From the NCBI GenBank assembly GCA_965247355.1, contig OZ252011.1, positions 2,666,001-2,730,000 on the forward strand: 64,000 nt of DNA, in the 5' to 3' direction. This document shows, piece by piece, positions 54,054 through 62,917 of this stretch (position 1 is the stretch's first letter; every line of letters starts with the position of its first letter). A program made the position numbers and the translations under genes. This DNA is from RHLJ01 sp965247355. GTDB lineage: Bacteria > Bacteroidota > Rhodothermia > Balneolales > Balneolaceae. Below the pieces are notes generated by a model. It had not been told where the DNA came from. It ran no database searches and saw nothing but the letters and a program-made list of their open reading frames with translations.

Positions 54054-55427
54054 ATGAGTACACCACAAGAATACATTGAGCAAAACAAAGATAAATTTCT
54101 AACTGAGCTTTTTGAATTGCTTCGGATTCCCAGCATAAGTACCGACTCATCCAAAAAAGATGAAATTCGTAAAGCAGCTGATTTTCTGATCGGACAACTT
54201 GAGTCTTTAGATTTCGAACGAGTAGAGTTATTTGAGACTCCCGGTAACCCGATTGTTTATGGAGAACATTGTCCATATGATGATCAGCCAACTGTATTAG
54301 TATATGGTCATTATGATGTGCAGCCTTCTGATCCGAATGATCTTTGGGACACTCCTCCATTTGAGCCAACCATTAAAGATGGAAATATTTATGCCCGTGG
54401 TGCCAGTGATGATAAAGGACAATCTTTTACTCATGTAAAAGCCATTGAGTCTTTTGTAAAATCCGGAACCCCAATTCCAGTTAACGTGAAGTTTATTCTG
54501 GAAGGTGAAGAAGAAATCGGTTCACCCAACCTGGTACCATTTCTGGAAAGCCATAAAGATCTACTCGCCTGCGATATGGTGTTAATTTCTGACACTTCTA
54601 TGTTTGGGAAAGATCAGCCTTCCATCACTTACGGTCTTCGCGGATTAGCCTATATGGAAATGGAAGTAGTAGGTCCAAACCGTGATTTACACTCCGGAGT
54701 ATACGGAGGCGCCGTTGAGAACCCATTAAATGTGCTCTGTGAACTGATTGCTAAAATGAAAGATGAGGATGGTGTAATTCAGGTTCCAGGCTTTTATGAC
54801 AAAGTGATACCACTTACCGAAGCTGATCGTGAAGCTTCCGCTGCTCTTCCCTTTGATGAAGAAGCATATAAAAAGTCACTGGATATTGACGCCGTTCATG
54901 GAGAAAAAGGTTACACTACCCTGGAACGTGCTTCAGCACGACCAACGCTGGATGTAAATGGAATTTGGGGAGGATACCAAGGCGAAGGAGCTAAAACCGT
55001 GCTTCCCTCGAAAGCTGGAGCTAAAGTAAGCATGCGTCTTGTTCCTGATCAAAACCCAAAAGAAATTGCCAAACTCTTTCAGGATTACGTCGAATCGATC
55101 GCTCCGGATACTGTGAAAGTTACCGTTACCGAACATCATGGAGGCTTTGCTTCTGTTACCGATCTTGATTTCTACGGATTAAAAGCTGGTGCTAAAGCTT
55201 TCGAAGAAGTTTATGATAAAGAAGTGCTCTTCTCCCGTGAAGGTGGTTCTATTCCAATCGTTGCTGACTTTAAACGAGTTCTCGGCGTCGAATCTATCCT
55301 TATGGGATTCGGCCTGACTAGCGATGCAATCCACTCTCCAAATGAAAAATTCTCCGTAGAAGACTTCCATCGCGGAATAAAAACTTCCGCGAAGTTTTTT
55401 GAGTTGTTGCCGGATTTTAAAGAGTAA
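54054..55427 (+). CDS. M20-family metallo-dipeptidase
   Basis: Cytosolic peptidase of the CNDP/dipeptidase type. The metal sites are visible: Y-G-H-Y-D-V-Q-P (His and Asp), R-G-A-S-D-D-K-G-Q (bridging Asp), E-G-E-E-E-I-G-S (catalytic Glu plus metal Glu), S-D-T-S (Asp) and a C-terminal H-S-P-N-E-K-F (His). At 457 residues it is the usual size. A GGAG site lies nine bases before the ATG. It stands apart from the Bat operon by 15 bases but may be co-transcribed. Confidence 0.92.
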   Translation: MSTPQEYIEQNKDKFLTELFELLRIPSISTDSSKKDEIRKAADFLIGQLESLDFERVELFETPGNPIVYGEHCPYDDQPTVLVYGHYDVQPSDPNDLWDTPPFEPTIKDGNIYARGASDDKGQSFTHVKAIESFVKSGTPIPVNVKFILEGEEEIGSPNLVPFLESHKDLLACDMVLISDTSMFGKDQPSITYGLRGLAYMEMEVVGPNRDLHSGVYGGAVENPLNVLCELIAKMKDEDGVIQVPGFYDKVIPLTEADREASAALPFDEEAYKKSLDIDAVHGEKGYTTLERASARPTLDVNGIWGGYQGEGAKTVLPSKAGAKVSMRLVPDQNPKEIAKLFQDYVESIAPDTVKVTVTEHHGGFASVTDLDFYGLKAGAKAFEEVYDKEVLFSREGGSIPIVADFKRVLGVESILMGFGLTSDAIHSPNEKFSVEDFHRGIKTSAKFFELLPDFKE

Positions 55428-55500
55428 CTTTTCTAAATAACTACTTGTCCTTAATTCCTGTTTCTATTAATCTCTTTTCAAAAAGCACAGAATAAAAGAG

Positions 55501-58500
55501 ATGAGAATAGGAAAAATAGGTATAGCCTTTCTGCACAGTGTGTGCATAGGGGCTGCATGCGCAATTGATGTAACAACTGGCGGGACTGCAACTGCTACAG
55601 TTGCTTTAAGCACACCTTTACTGAAAACTGCTAAAGATATATTTACAGGAACTTCTTCCCAAGCGTTAATCAACCAACTTGATAAGATTATAAAAGGAAA
55701 AGATCTGACTGAGGTTTACAATAAAACACTACTCAAATCTTTTGAACTTGTTAAGGCAGATTTTATTGAAAGTGAGGAAATTGGAAACATTTCCTGGGAG
55801 AAGCTTAAAAGAGACTTTACAGGTCTCTCAACGATTAAACTTACAAAGTTTGAGCTATTAGACTCATTATTTTTTAACCCACTTATAAAGTTATTAAATG
55901 ACGAAAAAGCACTATTAGACATTCTTTCCAACCACAGGGAAGTACAAATACATGAATTAATTTCAGAGCTCATTCTATCTGATTCTTCCGTTCAATTTCC
56001 TAAATTTCTAAAAAATAAAGAGGACCAAAAAGCTATACTTGATCGGTTTTCTGAAAGCTTTACCCTCCTTTTTTTAGTCCAGTTTGATGCCGAACTTAGC
56101 CAAAACGAACTCGCTCAAACAAGGTATCAAAATGAGATATTACGTACTCTATCTGATGAAGTAGGCTATATAGCTAATGCTGTAAGAAAGAAATCCATTC
56201 CTCCACTTACGCTTCACACTAAACCCAATACATTTGGTTCAGAACTAGATTTCTCATATAAGAATGCAAAAACAGTTTTTGTTGGAAGAGAATATGAGTT
56301 AAAGAAACTCAATGAATTCTTGCATAAGGAAGACCCCTTCCAATGGTTAATGATTAGCGGTTCAGGAGGGTCAGGTAAAAGCAGGCTTGCATTGCATGTT
56401 GGAATAAAAGCCTCAGAAAATGGCTGGTATGCTGGTTTTTTAGATCATCTTGATTATGACTTTGAATTGTTGAACCCTAAAAGACATCTTCTCATTTTTA
56501 TTGATTACGCAAAAATGAGGGATATTGAACAGCTAAAAAAAATGTTCAAATCTTTAAGCAGGTATTCTCAATCTAACCTAAATGGAAAAAAGGTTAGAGT
56601 AGTTTTGTTCGAACGCTTTTTTGATGAAGAGTTTCTAAAGGATGTTACCTCCACAATACCAAAAGACTTTTATTTTTTAAAAGAAGGAAAAATTACTCCC
56701 TTAGAATTACAAGCTCTAAATGATTCTTCAAGGTGGAAAATCATTAAACAAATGATCGAAGAATCGGAGGTTCTTTCGAATGACCAGAAAACCTCTTTCT
56801 ATGCCCAAGAAAAACTATTAATTGAAGAGCTTGATAAGATAGATTCTGAACACAGACCACTATTCGCTTTTATTTATGGGTATGCTATTTCGGTAGGGGA
56901 AAAAGATAAAATCGGAACATTAACAGTAAATAACGCCCTTAGCTATGTAATTGATCGCTTAGAAATTACGTATTGGAATAACCTTTCAACTAAATATAGT
57001 ATTCCTAAAGAAACGGTTAAAACTTTTGCTATGGTTGCCGCTTTATGTGAAGAAATTTCATTCGATAAAATTGCCGAACTACTAGATAAGGATGAAGACC
57101 GCACACGCTCTAAACGGTTTTTTAAAGTACCTGGCACTTTTGATCCCGATGAACTGCTCAAACCATTATTAGGGGTAAGCCCTAATAACTCTGAAAAATT
57201 AGTTTACCAGGGAATGAAACCAGATTTAATAGCTGAATACTTAATTCTCAGTCATCTGGAACATCTTAGAGCAAAATACACGGAGCAAGTCTGTATTGAA
57301 ATGCTTAATCAAATTTGGACTTTACAGCCGGAAGGTGTTTCTAATATGATATTTTTGACCCATCAGAATTTTTATGAGGATAAGAGGTTTAATATCATTG
57401 AGCAATTTTTGGATCAGCTGACACCTCAGGATAGTACCAGCTTACTTTTTTCTTTCTTTTTAGTAAGTAAGATAGGTTCCACATTATTTTATAATGATTT
57501 AGAGGCTAACAATCTGATTAACTTTCATAATAAATGTAGAAATGTTAGATCCGATAACGAATTTTTGTCCCAGGATGCAGGTGTTGCTCAGCAATGTGCA
57601 AAAGCTGTCCTTGCTTTATCAGCCGTTTTATCTAAATCCGAAAACCTGAAAGCTGCTCAATCTATCTATGCCCAGATCATCGCATTGCGGGAAGAGCAGA
57701 ACGGACTGTTTGCCCAGGATCAGGAAATCGCATTACAGCAGGCTAAAGCAGCCTATAACCTGGCGCTAGATTGGAGCAACGCCGGACACCCTGAAACTGC
57801 CCAGTCCTTCTATACCCAGATCATCGCCCTGAGGGAAGAGCACAACGAACTGTTTGCCCAGGATCAGGAAATCGCACTGTGGCAAACCAAAGCAGCCTAT
57901 AACCTGGCGCTAGCTTGGGGCATCGCCGGACACCCCGAAACTGCCCAGTCCATCTACACCCAGATCATCGCCCTGAGGGAAGAGCAGAACGGACTGTTTG
58001 CCCAGGATCAGGAAATCGCACTATGGCAAGCCAAAGCAGCCCTTAACCTGGCACTAGATTGGGGCAACGCCGGACACCCCGAAACTGCCCAGTCCTTCTA
58101 TACCCAGATCATCGCCCTGAGGGAAGAGCACAACGAACTGTTTGCCCAGGATCAGGACATCGCATTACAGCAAGCCAAAGCAGCCTATAACCTGGCACTA
58201 GATTGGGGCAACGCCGGACACCCCGAAACTGCCCAGTCCTTCTATACCCAGATCATCGCCCTGAGGGAAGAGCACAACGAACTGTTTGCACAAGATCAGG
58301 AAATCGCACTATGGCAAGCCAAAGCAGCCCTTAACCTGGCGCTAGCTTGGGGCAACGCCGGACACCCCGAAACTGCCCAGTCCTTCTATACCCAGATCAT
58401 CGCCCTGAGGGAAGAGCACAACGGACTGTTTGCCCAGGATCAGGAAATCGCACTATGGCAAGCCAAAGCAGCCTATAACCTGGCGCTAGCTTGGGGCATC

Positions 58501-60090
58501 GCCGGACACCCCGAAACAGCCCAGTCCATCTACCCCCAGATCATCGCCTTGAGGGAAGAGCACAACGAACTGTTTGCACAAGATCAGGAAATCGCATTAC
58601 AGCAGGCTAAAGCAGCCTATAACCTGGCGCTAGCTTGGGGCATCGCCGGACACCCCGAAACTGCCCAGTCCATCTACACCCAGATCATCGCCCTGAGGGA
58701 AGAGCACAACGAACTGTTTGCCCAGGATCAGGAAATCGCACTATGGCAAGCCAAAGCAGCCCTTAACCTGGCGCTAGCTTGGGGCATCGCCGGACACCCC
58801 GAAACTGCCCAGTCCATCTATACCCAGATCATCGCATTGCGGGAAGAGCAGAACGGACTGTTTGCACAAGATCAGGAAATCGCATTACAGCAAGCCAAAG
58901 CAGCCTTTAACCTGGCACTAGCTTGGGGCATCGCCGGACACCCCAAAACTGCCCAGTCCATCTACACCCAGATCATCGCCCTGAGGGAAGAGCAGAACGG
59001 ACTGTTTGCCCAGGATCAGGAAATCGCATTACAGCAAGCCAAAGCAGCCCTTAACCTGGCGCTAGCTTGGGGCATCGCCGGACACCCCGAAACTGCCCAG
59101 TCCATCTACACCCAGATCATCGCCCTGAGGGAAGAGCAGAACGGACTGTTTGCCCAGGATCAGGAAATCGCATTACAGCAAGCCAAAGCAGCCCTTAACC
59201 TGGCGCTAGCTTGGGGCAACGCCGGACACCCCGAAACTGCCCAGTCCTTCTATACCCAGATCATCGCCCTGAGGGAAGAGCACAACGAACTGTTTGCACA
59301 AGATCAGGAAATCGCACTATGGCAAGCCAAAGCAGCCCTTAACCTGGCACTAGCTTGGGGCATCGCCGGACACCCCGAAACTGCCCAGTCCATCTATACC
59401 CAGATCATCGCATTGCGGGAAGAGCAGAACGGACTGTTTGCACAAGATCAGGAAATCGCATTACAGCAAGCCAAAGCAGCCTTTAACCTGGCACTAGCTT
59501 GGGGCAACGCCGGACACCCCGAAACTGCCCAGTCCATCTATTCCCAGATCATCGCCCTGAGGGAAGAGCACAACGAACTGTTTGCACAAGATCAGGAAAT
59601 CGCATTACAGCAAGCCAAAGCAGCCCTTAACCTGGCGCTAGCTTGGGGCATCGCCGGACACCCCGAAACTGCCCAGTCCATCTATACCCAGATCATCGCC
59701 CTGAGGGAAGAGCACAACGAACTGTTTGCACAAGATCAGGAAATCGCATTACAGCAAGCCAAAGCAGCCTATAACCTGGCGTTACATTGGCCGAAGGAAT
59801 CTAATAAAACGAAAAAAATTCAAGCTATTATCAAACAAACCACTAATATAGTAGACTCTAACAAAGGTGAAGCTCTAATAACGACGCACGCACAAATTGG
59901 AATGCTATATGTTTACTATGCAGCGCATCTTATAGACACAGGAGAACAGGGTTTTTCGGAAATAAATACCTCACTAAATAAGGCAATTGAAATTTATGAA
60001 CCTTTTTCTAGTACCTCAGAGATGGAAGAACTAGGTGATAAAATAAACCTTATTAAAGAATATATAAGTAATAACTTTAAAACTCAGTAG
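55501..60090 (+). CDS. Very large STAND-like P-loop ATPase with fifteen near-identical helical repeats
   Basis: A 1529-residue protein with no close named relative that I recognise. Domains in order: an N-terminal Gly/Ala-rich hydrophobic stretch (about 7-43) that might insert in a membrane; a helical region (to ~245); a P-loop NTPase beginning F-V-G-R-E-Y-E-L, with Walker A G-S-G-G-S-G-K-S at 287-294 and a Walker B-like L-L-I-F-I-D-Y ending at Asp335/Tyr336; a helical winged region (to ~620); and TPR-like repeats of 48 residues from 719 to ~1430, then a ~100-residue unique tail. This is the arrangement of STAND signalling ATPases: effector, ATPase switch, repeat sensor. Defence or conflict use is inference. 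Its stop overlaps the convergent TolC gene by 14 bases. Confidence 0.8.
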   Translation: MRIGKIGIAFLHSVCIGAACAIDVTTGGTATATVALSTPLLKTAKDIFTGTSSQALINQLDKIIKGKDLTEVYNKTLLKSFELVKADFIESEEIGNISWEKLKRDFTGLSTIKLTKFELLDSLFFNPLIKLLNDEKALLDILSNHREVQIHELISELILSDSSVQFPKFLKNKEDQKAILDRFSESFTLLFLVQFDAELSQNELAQTRYQNEILRTLSDEVGYIANAVRKKSIPPLTLHTKPNTFGSELDFSYKNAKTVFVGREYELKKLNEFLHKEDPFQWLMISGSGGSGKSRLALHVGIKASENGWYAGFLDHLDYDFELLNPKRHLLIFIDYAKMRDIEQLKKMFKSLSRYSQSNLNGKKVRVVLFERFFDEEFLKDVTSTIPKDFYFLKEGKITPLELQALNDSSRWKIIKQMIEESEVLSNDQKTSFYAQEKLLIEELDKIDSEHRPLFAFIYGYAISVGEKDKIGTLTVNNALSYVIDRLEITYWNNLSTKYSIPKETVKTFAMVAALCEEISFDKIAELLDKDEDRTRSKRFFKVPGTFDPDELLKPLLGVSPNNSEKLVYQGMKPDLIAEYLILSHLEHLRAKYTEQVCIEMLNQIWTLQPEGVSNMIFLTHQNFYEDKRFNIIEQFLDQLTPQDSTSLLFSFFLVSKIGSTLFYNDLEANNLINFHNKCRNVRSDNEFLSQDAGVAQQCAKAVLALSAVLSKSENLKAAQSIYAQIIALREEQNGLFAQDQEIALQQAKAAYNLALDWSNAGHPETAQSFYTQIIALREEHNELFAQDQEIALWQTKAAYNLALAWGIAGHPETAQSIYTQIIALREEQNGLFAQDQEIALWQAKAALNLALDWGNAGHPETAQSFYTQIIALREEHNELFAQDQDIALQQAKAAYNLALDWGNAGHPETAQSFYTQIIALREEHNELFAQDQEIALWQAKAALNLALAWGNAGHPETAQSFYTQIIALREEHNGLFAQDQEIALWQAKAAYNLALAWGIAGHPETAQSIYPQIIALREEHNELFAQDQEIALQQAKAAYNLALAWGIAGHPETAQSIYTQIIALREEHNELFAQDQEIALWQAKAALNLALAWGIAGHPETAQSIYTQIIALREEQNGLFAQDQEIALQQAKAAFNLALAWGIAGHPKTAQSIYTQIIALREEQNGLFAQDQEIALQQAKAALNLALAWGIAGHPETAQSIYTQIIALREEQNGLFAQDQEIALQQAKAALNLALAWGNAGHPETAQSFYTQIIALREEHNELFAQDQEIALWQAKAALNLALAWGIAGHPETAQSIYTQIIALREEQNGLFAQDQEIALQQAKAAFNLALAWGNAGHPETAQSIYSQIIALREEHNELFAQDQEIALQQAKAALNLALAWGIAGHPETAQSIYTQIIALREEHNELFAQDQEIALQQAKAAYNLALHWPKESNKTKKIQAIIKQTTNIVDSNKGEALITTHAQIGMLYVYYAAHLIDTGEQGFSEINTSLNKAIEIYEPFSSTSEMEELGDKINLIKEYISNNFKTQ
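57655..59788 (+). repeat. 144-bp tandem repeat array, 15 units (last one partial)
   Basis: Units start every 144 bases from 57655, the last at 59671. Each encodes A-Q-S-(F/I)-Y-T-Q-I-I-A-L-R-E-E and ends G-H-P-E-T; differences between units are limited to a few positions (F/I, EHNE/EQNG, WQ/QQ, Y/L/F, N/I). DNA identity is near complete, and the array is far more GC-rich (about 56% by hand count of the unit at 57799-57942) than the 5' part of the same gene. This points to recent duplication and homogenisation. It is coding, not a CRISPR array: there are no unique spacers. Confidence 0.95.
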
Positions 60091-61561
60091 CGTATAAAAT
60101 CGGCATGTCTTCCTCAAAATCATAGAGAGTAAGTCTGCGAAGATTAAAATAACCAATCCAGTAACTTCTCAGGGACTGAATATAATTTCTGCGGGAGCTG
60201 TCTTTTTGATTTTGAGCAATGAATAAATCCGTTACATCAATACGTCCAATCAGGTAACGATTCTTGGCTACATCATAACGCCGGGTGGCAATCTCATCTG
60301 ATACTTCAGCCAGTTCTACCTGACTTCTAAGCTGTGGAAATTCCCGAACCGTGCTTTTTACACTCAATTCAAACTGAAGACGCTGGTATGAAATATTATT
60401 CGCTGTTGCCATTTGCTGATTTCGTGCAGAGCGCACTTCCGCAAGGTTTTGTCCCCAGTTAAAGAGCGGAATTTGAAATCCTACGGTAAAAAACTGCTGA
60501 TTTTGCTGGTCTTTATATACATCCTCAAAATTCTCTGATGTCTGGTTCAGACCAAAACTGGCCTGAATGGTGGCAGAAAAGCCTGTATTTCTTTTTGCTT
60601 GTTCATAAGCCTGATCAGCTAGCAATTCATTAAGTTCAAATTCGAGAGAGGTACTATTATTCTCTCGGGCTAGTTCCAGGGCTTTATCTACATCCACATC
60701 TACTTCCGGAGCTACAGGAGGAATATCTATTTCGATTTGTTGACTATCTTCAATCCCCAATAAGGCTTTAAAACTTTCCTCTGCTCTTTCATATTCCAGC
60801 ACTGCTGTAGTGTATGAAGCACGTGCATTCCTGAACTCCAACTCACTTTGAAGCAATTCGTTCTCGGCTATACTCCCTACCTGAAAACGTCCTTGGGAGA
60901 TATTATAAATGGAGTCATTCACTGTGACATTAAACTCAGCTACTTCTACATTAATTTTAGCTAGCAACAGATCGAAATACCCTTGGGCTACTGTGAAGGC
61001 TATTTCTTCCATGTCCTCGATATATTGAGTTTTTGCAATCTCAAATCGAAGGGGCTCGGTTCTGTTTCTCCATTTCAAACTATTGAATTGAAACAGTGGC
61101 TGCCGCAAACTTGCTACCAAAGGAGTACTTTGCCAACGGGTGATATCTTCCCCATTTATACCGCTTTCAAACAGAATCAACCGATTAATCCCACTAGATA
61201 GTGATAATGCCCCACCGGTAGGAAGAATATTCTGGTTTACTGATAAATTCAGTGAAGATTGAGTGAGACTTTCCTCCTGATAAACAGTACTTCCATCATC
61301 CAGGCGGTTTGCTGTAAATGCACGACTGTATCCGGGTGCATTTCCATCTAATTCAAGACTTGGAAGTAAATCTGCCCTGAAGGATTTATATCTCCATTTT
61401 GCCGAAAGAATTGAAAATCGTGCTGCCCGGGAAAGTGGACTATTTTGCTTAGCATATTCAATGCTTTGATCCAGCGTGAAGGTTTGAACCTGACTTAATG
61501 CTTCGGTATCAGGAAGCAGAAAAAAAAATGATAAAACAAATATATAAATGCGCTTATTCAT
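60077..61561 (-). CDS. TolC-family outer-membrane efflux channel
   Basis: Outer-membrane duct for the adjacent MacB-like ABC exporter. It has the outer-membrane efflux domain twice: T-L-D-Q-S-I-E-Y-A-K-Q-N-S-P near the start and F-Q-I-P-L-F-N-W-G-Q-N in the second half. The ATG at 61561 yields a signal peptide (M-N-K-R-I-Y-I-F-V-L-S) and an 8-base overlap with the permease stop; the frame extends to 61648 but those residues do not look signal-like. It differs clearly from the TolC gene at 27.5-28.9 kb. Confidence 0.9.
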   Translation of the reverse strand: MNKRIYIFVLSFFFLLPDTEALSQVQTFTLDQSIEYAKQNSPLSRAARFSILSAKWRYKSFRADLLPSLELDGNAPGYSRAFTANRLDDGSTVYQEESLTQSSLNLSVNQNILPTGGALSLSSGINRLILFESGINGEDITRWQSTPLVASLRQPLFQFNSLKWRNRTEPLRFEIAKTQYIEDMEEIAFTVAQGYFDLLLAKINVEVAEFNVTVNDSIYNISQGRFQVGSIAENELLQSELEFRNARASYTTAVLEYERAEESFKALLGIEDSQQIEIDIPPVAPEVDVDVDKALELARENNSTSLEFELNELLADQAYEQAKRNTGFSATIQASFGLNQTSENFEDVYKDQQNQQFFTVGFQIPLFNWGQNLAEVRSARNQQMATANNISYQRLQFELSVKSTVREFPQLRSQVELAEVSDEIATRRYDVAKNRYLIGRIDVTDLFIAQNQKDSSRRNYIQSLRSYWIGYFNLRRLTLYDFEEDMPILYATEF

Positions 61562-62912
61562 GTCGTAATGCGTGTACTGGGTCTTGTTGTGCAGCTCTTT
61601 TTGCGGGGAAGTATCCAAAGACCACACCGATAATAAGGGCAACACCAAATGAAATAAATATTGATGATGGAGTTACGATTGTTGCTATCTCAGCGGATAA
61701 CTCAATAGCTACACTGAAGGCCATTCCAAGCATAATACCGATTACTCCTCCTGTGATACTGATTGCCAAAGCCTCTGTAAGAAACTGAAGTTCAATATCT
61801 TTTTTCTGAGCCCCTACAGCCATCCGAACGCCAATTTCTCTGTACCGTTCCACCACCGAAGCGAGCATTATATTCATGATTCCGATTCCACCCACAATCA
61901 GAGAAATGGAAGCAATGGAAGAGAGCACGATATTGAATATTCGCTTGGTCCTTTGTTCCTGCGCTAGTAGCTGTTCCGGAACTATGATTTCAAAATCGAT
62001 TACATTGTTATGGCGACGTTTTAACATTCGGGAAAGTACTTCAGCAATAGAGACACTGAAACGGGAATCTGTAACCCGAACAATCAACTTATCTAATTGA
62101 TTATAGTTTGTTGACACCTCTTCCTCTTCCTCACCAGGTCCACCAATAATGACTACTCTTCCTCCAAACCCACCTGCACTCTGGTCAATATCATCTTTTG
62201 TTACCAATGCTCGGTTTTTAAAACGAAGTAGCAAAGTAGTGGCGGGCATAAAAATATCAAGATTGTAATTTCGAATTCCCAGGTTTTCAATATTCTCAGT
62301 AGAAAGTTCCTTCTTTTCAAGTACACCGATTACTGTTAACCATAGGTTTCCGACTTTTATCTGCTTTCCAATGGCTTCCTCACCCGGAAAAAACTTGGTC
62401 CGAACATCACTTCCTATTATTGCGACCGGTTCTGCATTTTCGATCTGGATATCCGTGAAATTATTTCCGTTCTGTATATTGAAGTTACTTATAAAAAAGT
62501 ACTCATCATTAACTCCGACTACTTTACCGCTTCTCATTCTTGCATTACGAATAAAGTTGGTTTCAAAAATGATTTCCGGGCTAATAAATTCTACTTCAGG
62601 TACATATTCTTTGATACTTTCTAAATCGTGGAGTGTAAGTCCGGGAGAGTATTTTTGTGTTTCTCCTTCGCTGGAGGATTCATTTACTGTACCTTCAAAT
62701 TGTTCCAGAACCGGTTTGATAATCACATTATTAGTTCCAAGAAGCTGCATTTGTGCCAGTACTTCCTGTTGAGCGCCGGTACCAATAGCGAGCATAGAAA
62801 TCACTGAGGCAACACCGAAAATTATACCTAATGAAGTTAGGAAAGCACGTAGTTTATTACGCTGAATTGCTTCTACCGCAATGTCGAAGTTGTAAAGTAG
62901 TTTTTGTAACAC
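61554..62912 (-). CDS. MacB-like ABC transporter permease (FtsX family)
   Basis: A four-helix FtsX-type permease with a large periplasmic domain. N-terminal N-K-L-R-A-F-L-T-S-L-G-I-I-F-G-V-A-S-V-I-S-M-L and the C-terminal E-I-G-V-R-M-A-V-G-A-Q-K-K-D-I block match the MacB permease. At 452 residues it has no ATPase domain, so the ATP-binding subunit must be a separate gene, probably beyond the window edge. It drives efflux of an unknown compound, possibly a lipid, peptide or macrolide. Confidence 0.9.
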   Translation of the reverse strand: MLQKLLYNFDIAVEAIQRNKLRAFLTSLGIIFGVASVISMLAIGTGAQQEVLAQMQLLGTNNVIIKPVLEQFEGTVNESSSEGETQKYSPGLTLHDLESIKEYVPEVEFISPEIIFETNFIRNARMRSGKVVGVNDEYFFISNFNIQNGNNFTDIQIENAEPVAIIGSDVRTKFFPGEEAIGKQIKVGNLWLTVIGVLEKKELSTENIENLGIRNYNLDIFMPATTLLLRFKNRALVTKDDIDQSAGGFGGRVVIIGGPGEEEEEVSTNYNQLDKLIVRVTDSRFSVSIAEVLSRMLKRRHNNVIDFEIIVPEQLLAQEQRTKRIFNIVLSSIASISLIVGGIGIMNIMLASVVERYREIGVRMAVGAQKKDIELQFLTEALAISITGGVIGIMLGMAFSVAIELSAEIATIVTPSSIFISFGVALIIGVVFGYFPAKRAAQQDPVHALRHE

Positions 62913-62917
62913 TGAGC

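Noticed and set aside
57655..59788. Possible CRISPR array (regular repeats).
   Set aside because: The repeats are 144 bases with no unique spacers, stay in frame throughout and encode a clear helical protein repeat.
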